From Spartobacteria bacterium (GTDB lineage Bacteria > Verrucomicrobiota > Verrucomicrobiia > Chthoniobacterales > Chthoniobacteraceae): DNA of 6,334 nt. Both the position numbers and the translations under genes were made by a program. The notes beneath the pieces were generated by a model, which had not been told where the DNA came from, searched no databases, and worked only from the letters and a program-made list of their open reading frames with translations. The stretch is taken from positions 1 through 6,334 of the forward strand of contig JANXWU010000005.1 in assembly GCA_025350985.1 (NCBI GenBank), written 5' to 3'. This document shows positions 1 through 5,847 of this stretch, one piece after another; position 1 is the stretch's first letter, and each line of letters starts with the position of its first letter.

Positions 1-690
1 GTGCAGGTCTTCGACAAGCTCGACTCGTCGCGCGCGGGCTGGGAGGAAGCGGCGTCGGCGCTCGTCGCGCAGCACGCGGACGCGCGCGGACTGCGGTTCG
101 CCGGCGAGGCGCTGGAATTGTTCACGCAGTTCACCGGCGGCGACACCCGTGCGCTCCAGAACGAACTCGAAAAGCTCGACCTTTACCTCGGCCCGCAACG
201 CCGCACGATCACCGAGGCCGACGTGCGCCTGCTCGTGCCGGTGTCGCGCGCGGGCGTGATTTTCGAACTTGGCAACGCGCTCGCGCAACGCAACCTGCCG
301 CGTTGCCTCGCGCTGCTCGACCAGCTTTTGCAACAGGGTGAAGGCGCCATCGGCATCCTGCTCGTCGCCATCGTGCCCACGGTGCGGAATCTGTTGCTCG
401 TGAAGGACCTCATGCAGCGCTACAAACTTCAGCGCCCGCAGCAGCCGTTCTTCTTCGGCAAGTCGCTGGAGAAATTACCCGCCGGCGCGACCGATCATCT
501 GCCGCGCAAAAAGGACGGCACGGTGAACACCTACGCGCTCGGCATCGCCGCGAGCCACGCGCACCGGTTCACGACCGCGGAGTTGCGGCGCTTGATGGAA
601 GCGTCTCTGGAGGCGAACGTGCGCGTGGTCACTTCTCAACTCGACGAGCGGGTGGTGCTGGGGGAGTTGCTGGCGCGGCTGGCGAAGTAA
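1..690 (+). CDS. holA: DNA polymerase III subunit delta, C-terminal part (5' truncated by window)
   Basis: The delta subunit is the part of the clamp-loader complex that opens the sliding clamp ring so it can be placed on primed DNA; it acts in the cytoplasm at the replication fork. The visible 229 residues match the middle and C-terminal domains of the family. Near residues 52-65 is the typical ALQNELEKLDLYLG segment, followed at about 70-79 by ITEADVRLLV, where the family reads 'It.edV'. A helical collar-type domain follows, with an LLDQLLQQGEGAIGILL stretch at about 105-121. Full HolA proteins have roughly 330-345 residues, so about 100 residues, including the clamp-contacting N-terminal part, lie outside the window. 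The frame is open from base 1, so the GTG there is probably an internal valine and not the start. The stop is TAA at 688-690. The LPRKKDGTVNTYALGIAASH region near 168-187 recalls verrucomicrobial homologues, from memory only. Confidence 0.9.
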   Translation: MQVFDKLDSSRAGWEEAASALVAQHADARGLRFAGEALELFTQFTGGDTRALQNELEKLDLYLGPQRRTITEADVRLLVPVSRAGVIFELGNALAQRNLPRCLALLDQLLQQGEGAIGILLVAIVPTVRNLLLVKDLMQRYKLQRPQQPFFFGKSLEKLPAGATDHLPRKKDGTVNTYALGIAASHAHRFTTAELRRLMEASLEANVRVVTSQLDERVVLGELLARLAK

Positions 691-762
691 CGGGGTCGCG
701 CACCAAGACTTAGCCCGGAATGGCCAAGCATCCGCTCATCCGGCGGCAAGCGAATCGTAGGC

Positions 763-909
763 ATGCTACTTATCATCGCTATTCTTCTATTGCTCTTCTG
801 GGGCGGCGGGTTCGCCTTCCATGTCGCTGGCGGATTAATCCATCTGTTGCTGGTGATCGCCCTCGTCGTTTTCATTCTCCACTTTCTGCGCGGCGGAAAA
901 GGAGTTTGA
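763..909 (+). CDS. Tiny two-helix membrane protein, lmo0937/DUF5670-like
   Basis: This 48-residue frame starts at ATG 763 and ends at TGA 907-909. The product begins MLLIIAILLLLFWGGGFAFH. It has a hydrophobic helix at about residues 1-12, a glycine and phenylalanine turn, the motif HVAGGLIHLLLVIALVV at about 20-36 as a second helix, and a short basic tail ending RGGKGV. Two short helices with a central FHVAGGLIH-type segment and a basic end are the hallmark of the small lmo0937-family (DUF5670) membrane proteins, whose function is unknown to me; I recall them as often stress-associated. It should sit in the inner membrane. The gene starts 73 bases after the holA stop and is followed 70 bases later by another small gene on the same strand. 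I see no Shine-Dalgarno motif; the start is chosen because the whole family motif follows it. Recognition is by motif, without a search. Confidence 0.8.
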   Translation: MLLIIAILLLLFWGGGFAFHVAGGLIHLLLVIALVVFILHFLRGGKGV

Positions 910-979
910 GGCCAGTCCGGCATCGGCATTTTATTTAACCAAAGCGACGGTCGCTGACCGGCGCTCCAAGCAAGAACCC

Positions 980-1162
980 ATGGGCGACAAATCACCGAAA
1001 GAAGCACACAAAAAGGAGCTCCAGAAGCACGCCAAACACGATGCGGACGTGCATGAAAAGCTGGCGAACGCGGAAGCCCAGCATCATCCGACGTCCGGTC
1101 ACACGGCGACGCCCGAGCATCCGACGTCTTCGGACGTGCCGGACGAGCACAAGCACGAGTAG
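980..1162 (+). CDS. Small histidine-rich hydrophilic protein (MGDKSPK type)
   Basis: The product has 60 residues and is extremely polar. It contains ten histidines (10, 17, 20, 25, 35, 36, 41, 47, 57, 59) and many Lys, Asp and Glu, and no Cys, Trp, Tyr, Phe, Ile or Arg. The first half could form a charged helix; the second half, rich in Pro, Thr and Ser, is probably disordered. HPTS occurs twice, at 36-39 and 47-50, eleven residues apart and encoded by an identical 11-base DNA repeat. I recall short proteins beginning MGDKSPK in other bacteria including Verrucomicrobiota, which supports this start, but no function is known to me. The histidines could bind metal ions, though nothing here shows it. 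There is no signal peptide or membrane segment, so it is probably cytoplasmic. It lies 70 bases after the DUF5670-like gene and ends 24 bases before the convergent peptidase gene. Confidence 0.65.
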   Translation: MGDKSPKEAHKKELQKHAKHDADVHEKLANAEAQHHPTSGHTATPEHPTSSDVPDEHKHE

Positions 1163-1186
1163 ATCGGTGACGGTCGCAGGCCGGGG

Positions 1187-1813
1187 TTAGAGCTTTTGGT
1201 AAAACCGCAGCGCCTCGATATCGCTGCCAAGTTCGCGCAGCGGATACACGCCCTTCGCACCGCCCGCGCCGGGATCGCGAATGAGATAGTCGGAGCCGTC
1301 TTTCCCGACGATGACGACGAAGTGCGTGGTGCCACTCGACAAGCGTACGCGCACGATCACCGGATTGCCGCGCGCGAGGTTCGAGTCGATGAGCCAGTAG
1401 CTCGGCAGGTTTTCATAAACGTGGCGCACGCGCTTCGGTGCGAGGTCAGCGGCGCGCTCCCAATAAATCCAGCCCTCGTCCGTGTAGCCGCCGGTGCCGG
1501 TTAGATATTCATTGAGCCGCTGCGGGTCGGTGTCGATTCCGTAAAAATTCAGCACCATCGCCGTGGACGCGACCGCACAGCCTTCCGCGCCCAGCGTGCC
1601 GTCGGTCCAGCCCAGCAGGTCGTTGCGCCAGGCTTCGTCGCCTTGGCGGAACTGAGGGACGCGGAGTTCGACGCGGTGGAAAAAGTAACGTCCGCCGCGC
1701 GGCGGGAGCTTCCGTTTGGTCGTCCAGTCGAGACCGATGGTCATGCCCGCAAGCGCGATCACGACAACCACGAGCAGCGCGAAGATGAGGACAAGGCGGC
1801 GTGTCGTAGTCAT
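1187..1813 (-). CDS. Membrane-anchored C39-like cysteine peptidase
   Basis: The 208-residue product has one N-terminal hydrophobic helix (about 7-28, LVLIFALLVVVVIALAG) after a short TTTRR basic start, so it is probably anchored in the inner membrane with its enzyme domain outside the cytoplasm. There is no lipobox cysteine. The rest resembles the papain-like Peptidase_C39_2 family. VPQFRQGDEAWRNDLLG at 52-68 matches the usual 'VPyfsQ.dprWandkLG' entry, and GAEGCAVASTAMVLNFYG at 75-92 carries the probable nucleophile Cys79. THFVVIVG at 163-170 gives His164, and YLIRDPG at 176-182 gives Asp180. Gln57 may serve the oxyanion hole. The substrate cannot be told; it may be a peptide bond in an envelope protein or in peptidoglycan. 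The ATG lies inside the end of a palindromic repeat, without a Shine-Dalgarno motif. Downstream ATG and GTG codons fall within the hydrophobic helix, so this start is preferred. The reductase gene lies upstream on the same strand. Confidence 0.75.
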   Translation of the reverse strand: MTTTRRLVLIFALLVVVVIALAGMTIGLDWTTKRKLPPRGGRYFFHRVELRVPQFRQGDEAWRNDLLGWTDGTLGAEGCAVASTAMVLNFYGIDTDPQRLNEYLTGTGGYTDEGWIYWERAADLAPKRVRHVYENLPSYWLIDSNLARGNPVIVRVRLSSGTTHFVVIVGKDGSDYLIRDPGAGGAKGVYPLRELGSDIEALRFYQKL

Positions 1814-1916
1814 TCAGAACACAGTGAGGAATTCGGGATCCCGTTCACGAAGGTTGAGAGGAACCGCGAAGAGCGCGGGGGAATTCTTTCACCCATTTGC
1901 GTCCGTTCAGAATGAC
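1809..1916. repeat. 108-bp palindromic repeat element (REP/MITE-like)
   Basis: The left end reads GTCATTCAGAAC (1809-1820) and the right end GTTCAGAATGAC (1905-1916). These are inverted copies matching at 11 of 12 positions. Further in, the arms stay related: GTGAGGAATTC at 1824-1834 on the plus strand corresponds to GTGAAAGAATTC on the minus strand near 1881-1892. The middle holds the palindrome GGGATCCC (1835-1842) and a perfect 5-bp hairpin CCGCG-AAGAG-CGCGG (1864-1878). Ends of the form GTCATTCTGAAC followed by GTGAAGAAT are, as I recall, typical of dispersed intergenic repeats in several GC-rich phyla. No target-site duplication or transposase frame is visible, so any movement would have to be driven from elsewhere. 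It fills the gap between the reductase stop and the peptidase start and may act as an RNA hairpin between them. Confidence 0.7.
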
Positions 1917-1936
1917 AGCTTTCCGAAGGGGGCGAT

Positions 1937-2926
1937 TCAAAACTTGAAGATGATTTTCCCTGCCCGGCTGCCTTGCTGGGCATGCTCAATCGCCGCCCGC
2001 GCCTCGCCGAGGGCGTAACTTTTTTCAATCTTCGTGCGGAGCACGCCGCTGCGCGCGAGCGGGAACAAGCAGTCGAACATCGTGGTTTTTTCCGGCGGAT
2101 TGGCGCGCTGCATCCATTGCGTGATCCAAAATCCGCGAAAGGTCAGGTCCTTGAAAACGAGCAGACCGGCCGGCATCCGCACGGGCTGGCGCGCCATCGC
2201 CCCGTAAGTCACGAGCGTGCCGCCGTGCGCGAGCGCGTTGGAGACCCGCAACGCGCTTTCTCCGCCCACGCAGTTGAGTCCGAGAAAAATGCTGGTGCCG
2301 CCGGTCGCTTCCGCGATTTTTTTTTGATCCACCGACTCGTCATCGACGAGCACCACGTCTCCGCCTTCCGCGCGCAGGTCGGCGATCAGCTCCGCGCGCC
2401 GGACGAGATTCACCGTGCGGATTCCGAGCACGCGCGCGAGTTGGATGACGGCGACGCCGACGGCGGAGTTGGCGGCATTTTGGATCACCCAATCGCCAGG
2501 TCGCAGCGCGAGAAAATCGTGCAGCATCCGCCACGCGGTCGGGGGATTGACGCGCAACATCGACGCTTGATCGAACGGAATGTCGGCGGGAATCGGGATG
2601 AGTTCATCGGCGGAAACGACGCACGCCTCGCGCCACGAACCTGCCGTCCACGGCAAGAGGACATGCGCGCCCACGCGCAGATTTTTGGCATTCGCGCCGA
2701 CCGCCACGACGACGCCAACGCCCTCAACTCCTGCAACGGCGGGCATCGGCGGGCGGACGGGATATTTTCCCTCGATGACATTTAGATCGACGGGATTGAT
2801 CGGCGCGGCCTGAATTTCCACCAACGCCTCACCCATCCCTGGCGAGGAAATTTCCTGCTCCTCGACGTGCAAAACCTCCGACGGATCGCCGTGTTCATGG
2901 TAAACAATCGCGCTTACTTTTTTCAT
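1937..2926 (-). CDS. 2-enoyl thioester reductase, MECR/Etr1-type (zinc-free MDR family)
   Basis: This 329-residue enzyme belongs to the medium-chain dehydrogenase/reductase superfamily and closely resembles mitochondrial-type trans-2-enoyl-CoA/ACP reductases, which use NADPH to reduce the double bond in the last step of each fatty-acid elongation round. Diagnostic segments include APINPVDLNVIEGKY at 41-55, whose Tyr55 matches the catalytic tyrosine of human MECR. RVNPPTAWRML at 125-135 follows. The nucleotide-binding stretch is QNAANSAVGVAVIQLA at 149-164, and NLVRR at 173-177 probably binds the NADPH phosphate. LNCVGG at 217-222, GGTLVTYGAMARQPV at 235-249 and RGFWITQW at 264-271 complete the match. 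The GHE zinc motif of alcohol dehydrogenases is absent. The start at 2926 is chosen because MKKVSAIVYHEHGDP aligns with the family N-terminus; an ATG ten codons upstream would overlap the divergent CDF gene. A run of nine A occurs in the coding strand at 2325-2317. It is probably cytoplasmic. Confidence 0.85.
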   Translation of the reverse strand: MKKVSAIVYHEHGDPSEVLHVEEQEISSPGMGEALVEIQAAPINPVDLNVIEGKYPVRPPMPAVAGVEGVGVVVAVGANAKNLRVGAHVLLPWTAGSWREACVVSADELIPIPADIPFDQASMLRVNPPTAWRMLHDFLALRPGDWVIQNAANSAVGVAVIQLARVLGIRTVNLVRRAELIADLRAEGGDVVLVDDESVDQKKIAEATGGTSIFLGLNCVGGESALRVSNALAHGGTLVTYGAMARQPVRMPAGLLVFKDLTFRGFWITQWMQRANPPEKTTMFDCLFPLARSGVLRTKIEKSYALGEARAAIEHAQQGSRAGKIIFKF

Positions 2927-2947
2927 CCCGGCGTCTAATTTCCCCTG

Positions 2948-3871
2948 GTGGCACACCGTAGCTCACGCGTCGTTCACAGCAACCTTGAATCCGGCGCGCG
3001 CCTCGCGTTTATCGGCATCATGGCGAACGTCGTGCTGGCGGCGGTGAAAATTTTCGCGGGCATCTTTGGGCACGCGTACGTGCTGATCGCGGATGGCGTG
3101 GAATCGACGCTCGACATCCTCGGTTCGCTCATCATTTGGAGCGGATTGAAGCTAGCGGCGAAGCCGCCCGACGACTCGCACCCGTACGGTCACGGCAAGG
3201 CGGAACCGCTCGCCGCGATCATCGTCGCGCTCGCGGTGATGGGTGCGGCGGTGGGGCTCGCGTTCGAGAGCGTGCGCGAAATTTTGACGCCACATCACGC
3301 GCCGCGACCGTTCACGCTCGCCGTGCTGATTGTCGTGATCGTAGTGAAGGAGGGGCTTTTTCGCGTCGTGCATCACGTCGGCAAGAAGTCGGGCAGCACT
3401 GCGATCCAAGCCGACGCGTGGCATCATCGCAGCGACGCGTTCACCTCCGGCGCGGCGTTTCTCGGGATCTCAGTCGCGCTGCTCGGGCCGAAAGTTTTCC
3501 CGACGATGCACGTCCGCTGGGAATGCGCGGATGACTGGGCGGCGCTGTTTGCGTGCGGGATCATTGGTTGGAACGGCTTTCGCTTTTTCCAGCCCGCCGT
3601 GCTCGACGTGATGGACGCCGCGCCGTCGAAGGAATTTGAAAACGAGGTGCGTAAAACCGCCGCGTCCGTGCCGGGCGTGCAGCGGGTCGAGCAGTGCCGC
3701 ATCCGCAAAATGGGAATCGAGTTTTTCGTCGATCTGCACATCGAGGTCGATGGCGGCATTCCCGTGCGCGACGGCCATCACATCGCGCATCGGGTGAAGG
3801 ATGCGGTGTGCGACGCGAATCCGTCGGTCGCCGATGTGCTCGTTCACGTCGAGCCGCGAGACGAATCGTAG
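2948..3871 (+). CDS. Cation diffusion facilitator family metal efflux transporter
   Basis: The 307-residue product has six likely membrane helices (about 17-39, 43-66, 87-107, 122-140, 163-183, 197-215) and a cytoplasmic C-terminal domain (about 225-303), the usual layout of CDF metal/proton antiporters such as FieF/YiiP. The CDF signature PPDDSHPYGHGKAEPLAA stands at 73-90. By remembered alignment to FieF, the transport site is Glu52 and Asp56 in helix 2 (ADGVESTLD) with His159 and Asp163 in helix 5 (AWHHRSD); Glu52 replaces the first Asp of FieF. In the C-terminal domain His264, His277 and His300 match metal ligands of FieF, while Glu248 and Glu302 stand where FieF has His232 and Asp285. 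The metal (zinc, iron, manganese or other) cannot be assigned. GTG 2948 is the only usable start: an in-frame TAA lies at 2936-2938, and the next ATG (3020) falls inside helix 1. The divergent reductase start is 21 bp away. Confidence 0.9.
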   Translation: MAHRSSRVVHSNLESGARLAFIGIMANVVLAAVKIFAGIFGHAYVLIADGVESTLDILGSLIIWSGLKLAAKPPDDSHPYGHGKAEPLAAIIVALAVMGAAVGLAFESVREILTPHHAPRPFTLAVLIVVIVVKEGLFRVVHHVGKKSGSTAIQADAWHHRSDAFTSGAAFLGISVALLGPKVFPTMHVRWECADDWAALFACGIIGWNGFRFFQPAVLDVMDAAPSKEFENEVRKTAASVPGVQRVEQCRIRKMGIEFFVDLHIEVDGGIPVRDGHHIAHRVKDAVCDANPSVADVLVHVEPRDES

Positions 3872-3926
3872 CGGAATTTTTTAACGCAGAGGCGCAGACA
3901 GAGGGAGGTGCGCGCTTCGCGCGAGG
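3872..3926. repeat. Convergent intergenic gap with CGCAGAGG-type repeat remnant and small hairpin
   Basis: Between the stops of the CDF and ABC genes are a six-T run (3877-3882), the segment AACGCAGAGGCGCAGACAGA (3883-3902) and a perfect 5-bp hairpin CGCGC-TTC-GCGCG (3911-3923). Iterated CGCAGAGG units are, as I recall, a dispersed intergenic repeat in several phyla; here only about two degraded units remain. The hairpin could slow polymerase from either side, but no T run follows it in either direction, so it is not a standard intrinsic terminator. Confidence 0.4.
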
Positions 3927-5711
3927 TCACGGCACGCCAAGATTCGCCGAGCGATAAAGCGCGGCGTAAACCCCGCCGCGCGCGAGCAATTCCGCGCCGC
4001 TGCCCACTTCCGCGATGCCACCGTCTTTGAGCACGACGATTTTGTCCACGCCGTGAATCGTCGCGATCCGATGCGTGACGATCAGCGTCGTGCGTCCGCG
4101 CATCAACTCGCCCATCGTGCTCATGATCGCCGCTTCGGTCGTCGGATCGAGCGCGCTCGTTGGCTCGTCGAGCAGGAGCAGCGGCGCGTTTTTTAGGAAC
4201 GCCCGCGCGATGCCGATGCGCTGCCGCTGGCCGACGCTCAAGTGTCCGCCGCGCTCGCCGACCTGCGCGCCGTAACCGCCTTCCATCGCAACGATGAACT
4301 CGTGCGCCTGCGCGCGTTTCGCGGCCTCGACGATCTCGGTCTCGGTCGCGTCGGGTCGGCCGTAGGCGATGTTTTCGCGGATCGTCGTGGAAAAAAGCAG
4401 CGTGTCCTGAAGGACGATGCTGATTTGGTTGCGTAGCGATTTTTTCGTCAGCCCGCGCACGTCCGCGCCGTCGAGCAAGACCCGTCCGGCAACCGGATCG
4501 TAAAAGCGCGGAACGAGCGAGAGCAGCGTCGATTTTCCCGCGCCGGTGCCGCCGACAAACGCGACCGTTTCACCCGGCCGCACCGACAGGTTCACGTCCT
4601 TCAAAATGAGCCGCGCCGGGTCGTAGCCGAAGTCCGCTTTTTCAAAAACAATCTCGCCGAGCGTGGACGTGATCTCGCGCGCGTCCGCGGCGTCGGTCAC
4701 GTCGTCCTGATGATCGAGCACCTCGAAGCACCGCTTCGCGCCGGCGGTCGCGCCTTCGAGCGCCCACGCGGTGTAGGTGAGTTGTTCGAGTGGCTGGTAA
4801 AGCAGCGTGAGATACGAGGCGAAGACGAGCAGCGAGCCGAGGGTAAGCGAGTGATCGAGCACATGCAGCGAGCCGAGGCAGTAAAGCGCGGCGGTCGAAA
4901 TCGCCATGAGCGCGCCGATGACGAAGTTGCTGCTGAGCGAGGTGGCGTTGAAGCGCAGATTCGCTTCGAGACTGCGCTCGGCCTGACGGCGAAACTGCTC
5001 GATCTCAAACTCTTCGCGCCCGAATGCACGCACCACGCGCACGGCACTCAATCCTTCCTGGACCGCGGTCAGCACGTCGCTGTCGCGCTCGGAAATCGCG
5101 GTGCATTCGTCGCGGATGCGCTTCGAATAAACCCGCAGCGCGACGAGGATGAACGGCACGACCGCGAGCGCGAGCAGAGTGAGTTTCCAATCCATCTGAG
5201 CCATGACGGCGAGGGTGAGGAGCAGCGTGATGCCCGAGTTGAAAATGGTCACGAGTCCCTTGCTGTAAATGGTCTGGATCGACTGCGAATCGTACGCGAC
5301 GCGAAAGCTCGAATCGCTGCTGCGCCGCGCGTCGTGAAACTTCAGCGGCAGCGCCTGCAGCCATGCGTAGAGCTCGGTGCGGACTTTCAAAAGTGTCTGC
5401 AAGCCGATGCGAATGAACAGGACATTGGTAATCCACGCCGCGCCGCCCGCGAGGAGATGAATGAGCACGATGAGCGCGCAGAGAATCACAATCGCCGCTG
5501 CCGACGAGCCGCCGACGCTGGAAAAATCGAGCCCGAAAAACACGTACGACTGCGCCTTTTCCGACGGACTCAAAATGCCATCGACGATCACTTTGAACGG
5601 CCACGGCTTGAGGAGATTCAGGCCGATGCCAAGCAGGCTGAGGAGCGCGGCAAAAATCGACTGCCCGAGGAAAGGCCTGAAGTAAGCGAGCGCGCGCCGA
5701 TAGACCGACAT
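3927..5711 (-). CDS. ABC exporter, fused permease and ATPase (MsbA-like)
   Basis: This 594-residue half-transporter should dimerise in the inner membrane and use ATP to export a lipid, drug or peptide; the substrate cannot be told. The N-terminal part (about 1-320) is a type-1 exporter membrane domain with helices near 15-35, 72-97, 155-172, 177-195, 262-282 and 290-308, and the family-like GLNLLKPWPFKVIVDGIL at 30-47. The ATPase domain (about 350-590) has the aromatic A-loop Tyr363, Walker A GGTGAGKST at 387-395 and Q-loop Gln435. It continues with the exporter-type GERGG at 485-489, signature LSVGQRQR at 491-498, Walker B LLLLDEP at 511-517, D-loop SALD at 519-522 and switch His547. All catalytic residues are present. 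The signature has Val in place of the commoner Gly at its third position. No C39 peptidase domain is fused. The start at 5711 (MSVYRRALAYFRPFLG) fits the family; the ATG at 5783 would add 24 residues encoded partly by a repeat. Confidence 0.9.
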   Translation of the reverse strand: MSVYRRALAYFRPFLGQSIFAALLSLLGIGLNLLKPWPFKVIVDGILSPSEKAQSYVFFGLDFSSVGGSSAAAIVILCALIVLIHLLAGGAAWITNVLFIRIGLQTLLKVRTELYAWLQALPLKFHDARRSSDSSFRVAYDSQSIQTIYSKGLVTIFNSGITLLLTLAVMAQMDWKLTLLALAVVPFILVALRVYSKRIRDECTAISERDSDVLTAVQEGLSAVRVVRAFGREEFEIEQFRRQAERSLEANLRFNATSLSSNFVIGALMAISTAALYCLGSLHVLDHSLTLGSLLVFASYLTLLYQPLEQLTYTAWALEGATAGAKRCFEVLDHQDDVTDAADAREITSTLGEIVFEKADFGYDPARLILKDVNLSVRPGETVAFVGGTGAGKSTLLSLVPRFYDPVAGRVLLDGADVRGLTKKSLRNQISIVLQDTLLFSTTIRENIAYGRPDATETEIVEAAKRAQAHEFIVAMEGGYGAQVGERGGHLSVGQRQRIGIARAFLKNAPLLLLDEPTSALDPTTEAAIMSTMGELMRGRTTLIVTHRIATIHGVDKIVVLKDGGIAEVGSGAELLARGGVYAALYRSANLGVP

Positions 5712-5757
5712 CGCCGAACCGATTACCGGAAAGTGCCGCGTTTGCAACTTGGAACAC

Positions 5758-5847
5758 GGGAGGGCGAGACTCTGTCGAGCCAATGGACTTCACGCGGCTG
5801 TTGCGCGCGCATTGGGAAACATGGGCTCGACAGAGTCCCGCCCTCCC
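5758..5847. repeat. Long inverted repeat (24-bp arms, 42-bp spacer), REPIN-like
   Basis: The left arm, 5758-5781, begins GGGAGGGCGAGACTCTG and ends TCGAGCC. The right arm, 5824-5847, is its reverse complement with one mismatch in 24 (the ninth to tenth bases of the left arm read GA where the mirrored right arm reads GG). The spacer adds CCAATG (5780-5785) against CATTGG near its right side, so pairing can continue past a bulge. Two short inverted palindromes with a spacer resemble REP doublets (REPINs). GGGAGGGCGAG-CTCTGTCGAGCC-type sequences are, as I recall, frequent between genes in Verrucomicrobiota. The element sits between the divergent ABC and DUF502 starts, so it is not a shared terminator. 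No transposase is nearby. Confidence 0.75.

Noticed and set aside
720..938. A 72-codon plus-strand frame overlapping the small membrane gene
   Set aside because: It is out of frame with the recognisable DUF5670-like product and encodes an arginine-rich peptide without features.
1973..2785. A 270-codon plus-strand frame opposite the enoyl reductase
   Set aside because: Composition is Arg/His/Asp-rich without motifs, while the minus strand gives a full-length MECR-type protein.
2927..2956. An upstream ATG (2956) extending the reductase by ten residues
   Set aside because: It would overlap the CDF start, and MCHQGKLDAG does not fit the family, whereas MKKVSAIVYHEHG does.
3911..3923. CGCGC-TTC-GCGCG hairpin as a bidirectional terminator
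   Set aside because: The stem is only 5 bp and no T run follows on either strand; the T run at 3877-3882 precedes it in the plus direction.
4222..4239. LSVGQ in place of LSGGQ in the ABC signature as a sign of lost ATPase activity
   Set aside because: Ser492, Gly494 and Gln495 and all other catalytic motifs are intact, and I recall Val at this position in other bacterial exporters.
1187..5711. C39 peptidase plus ABC exporter as a bacteriocin maturation and export system
   Set aside because: The peptidase is not fused to the transporter, two unrelated genes and a divergent/convergent switch separate them, and no leader peptide with a double-glycine site was seen.
5712..5783. An upstream ATG (5783) extending the ABC exporter by 24 residues
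   Set aside because: The extra codons are partly the inverted-repeat arm, and the family N-terminus begins at MSVYRRALAYFRPFLG.
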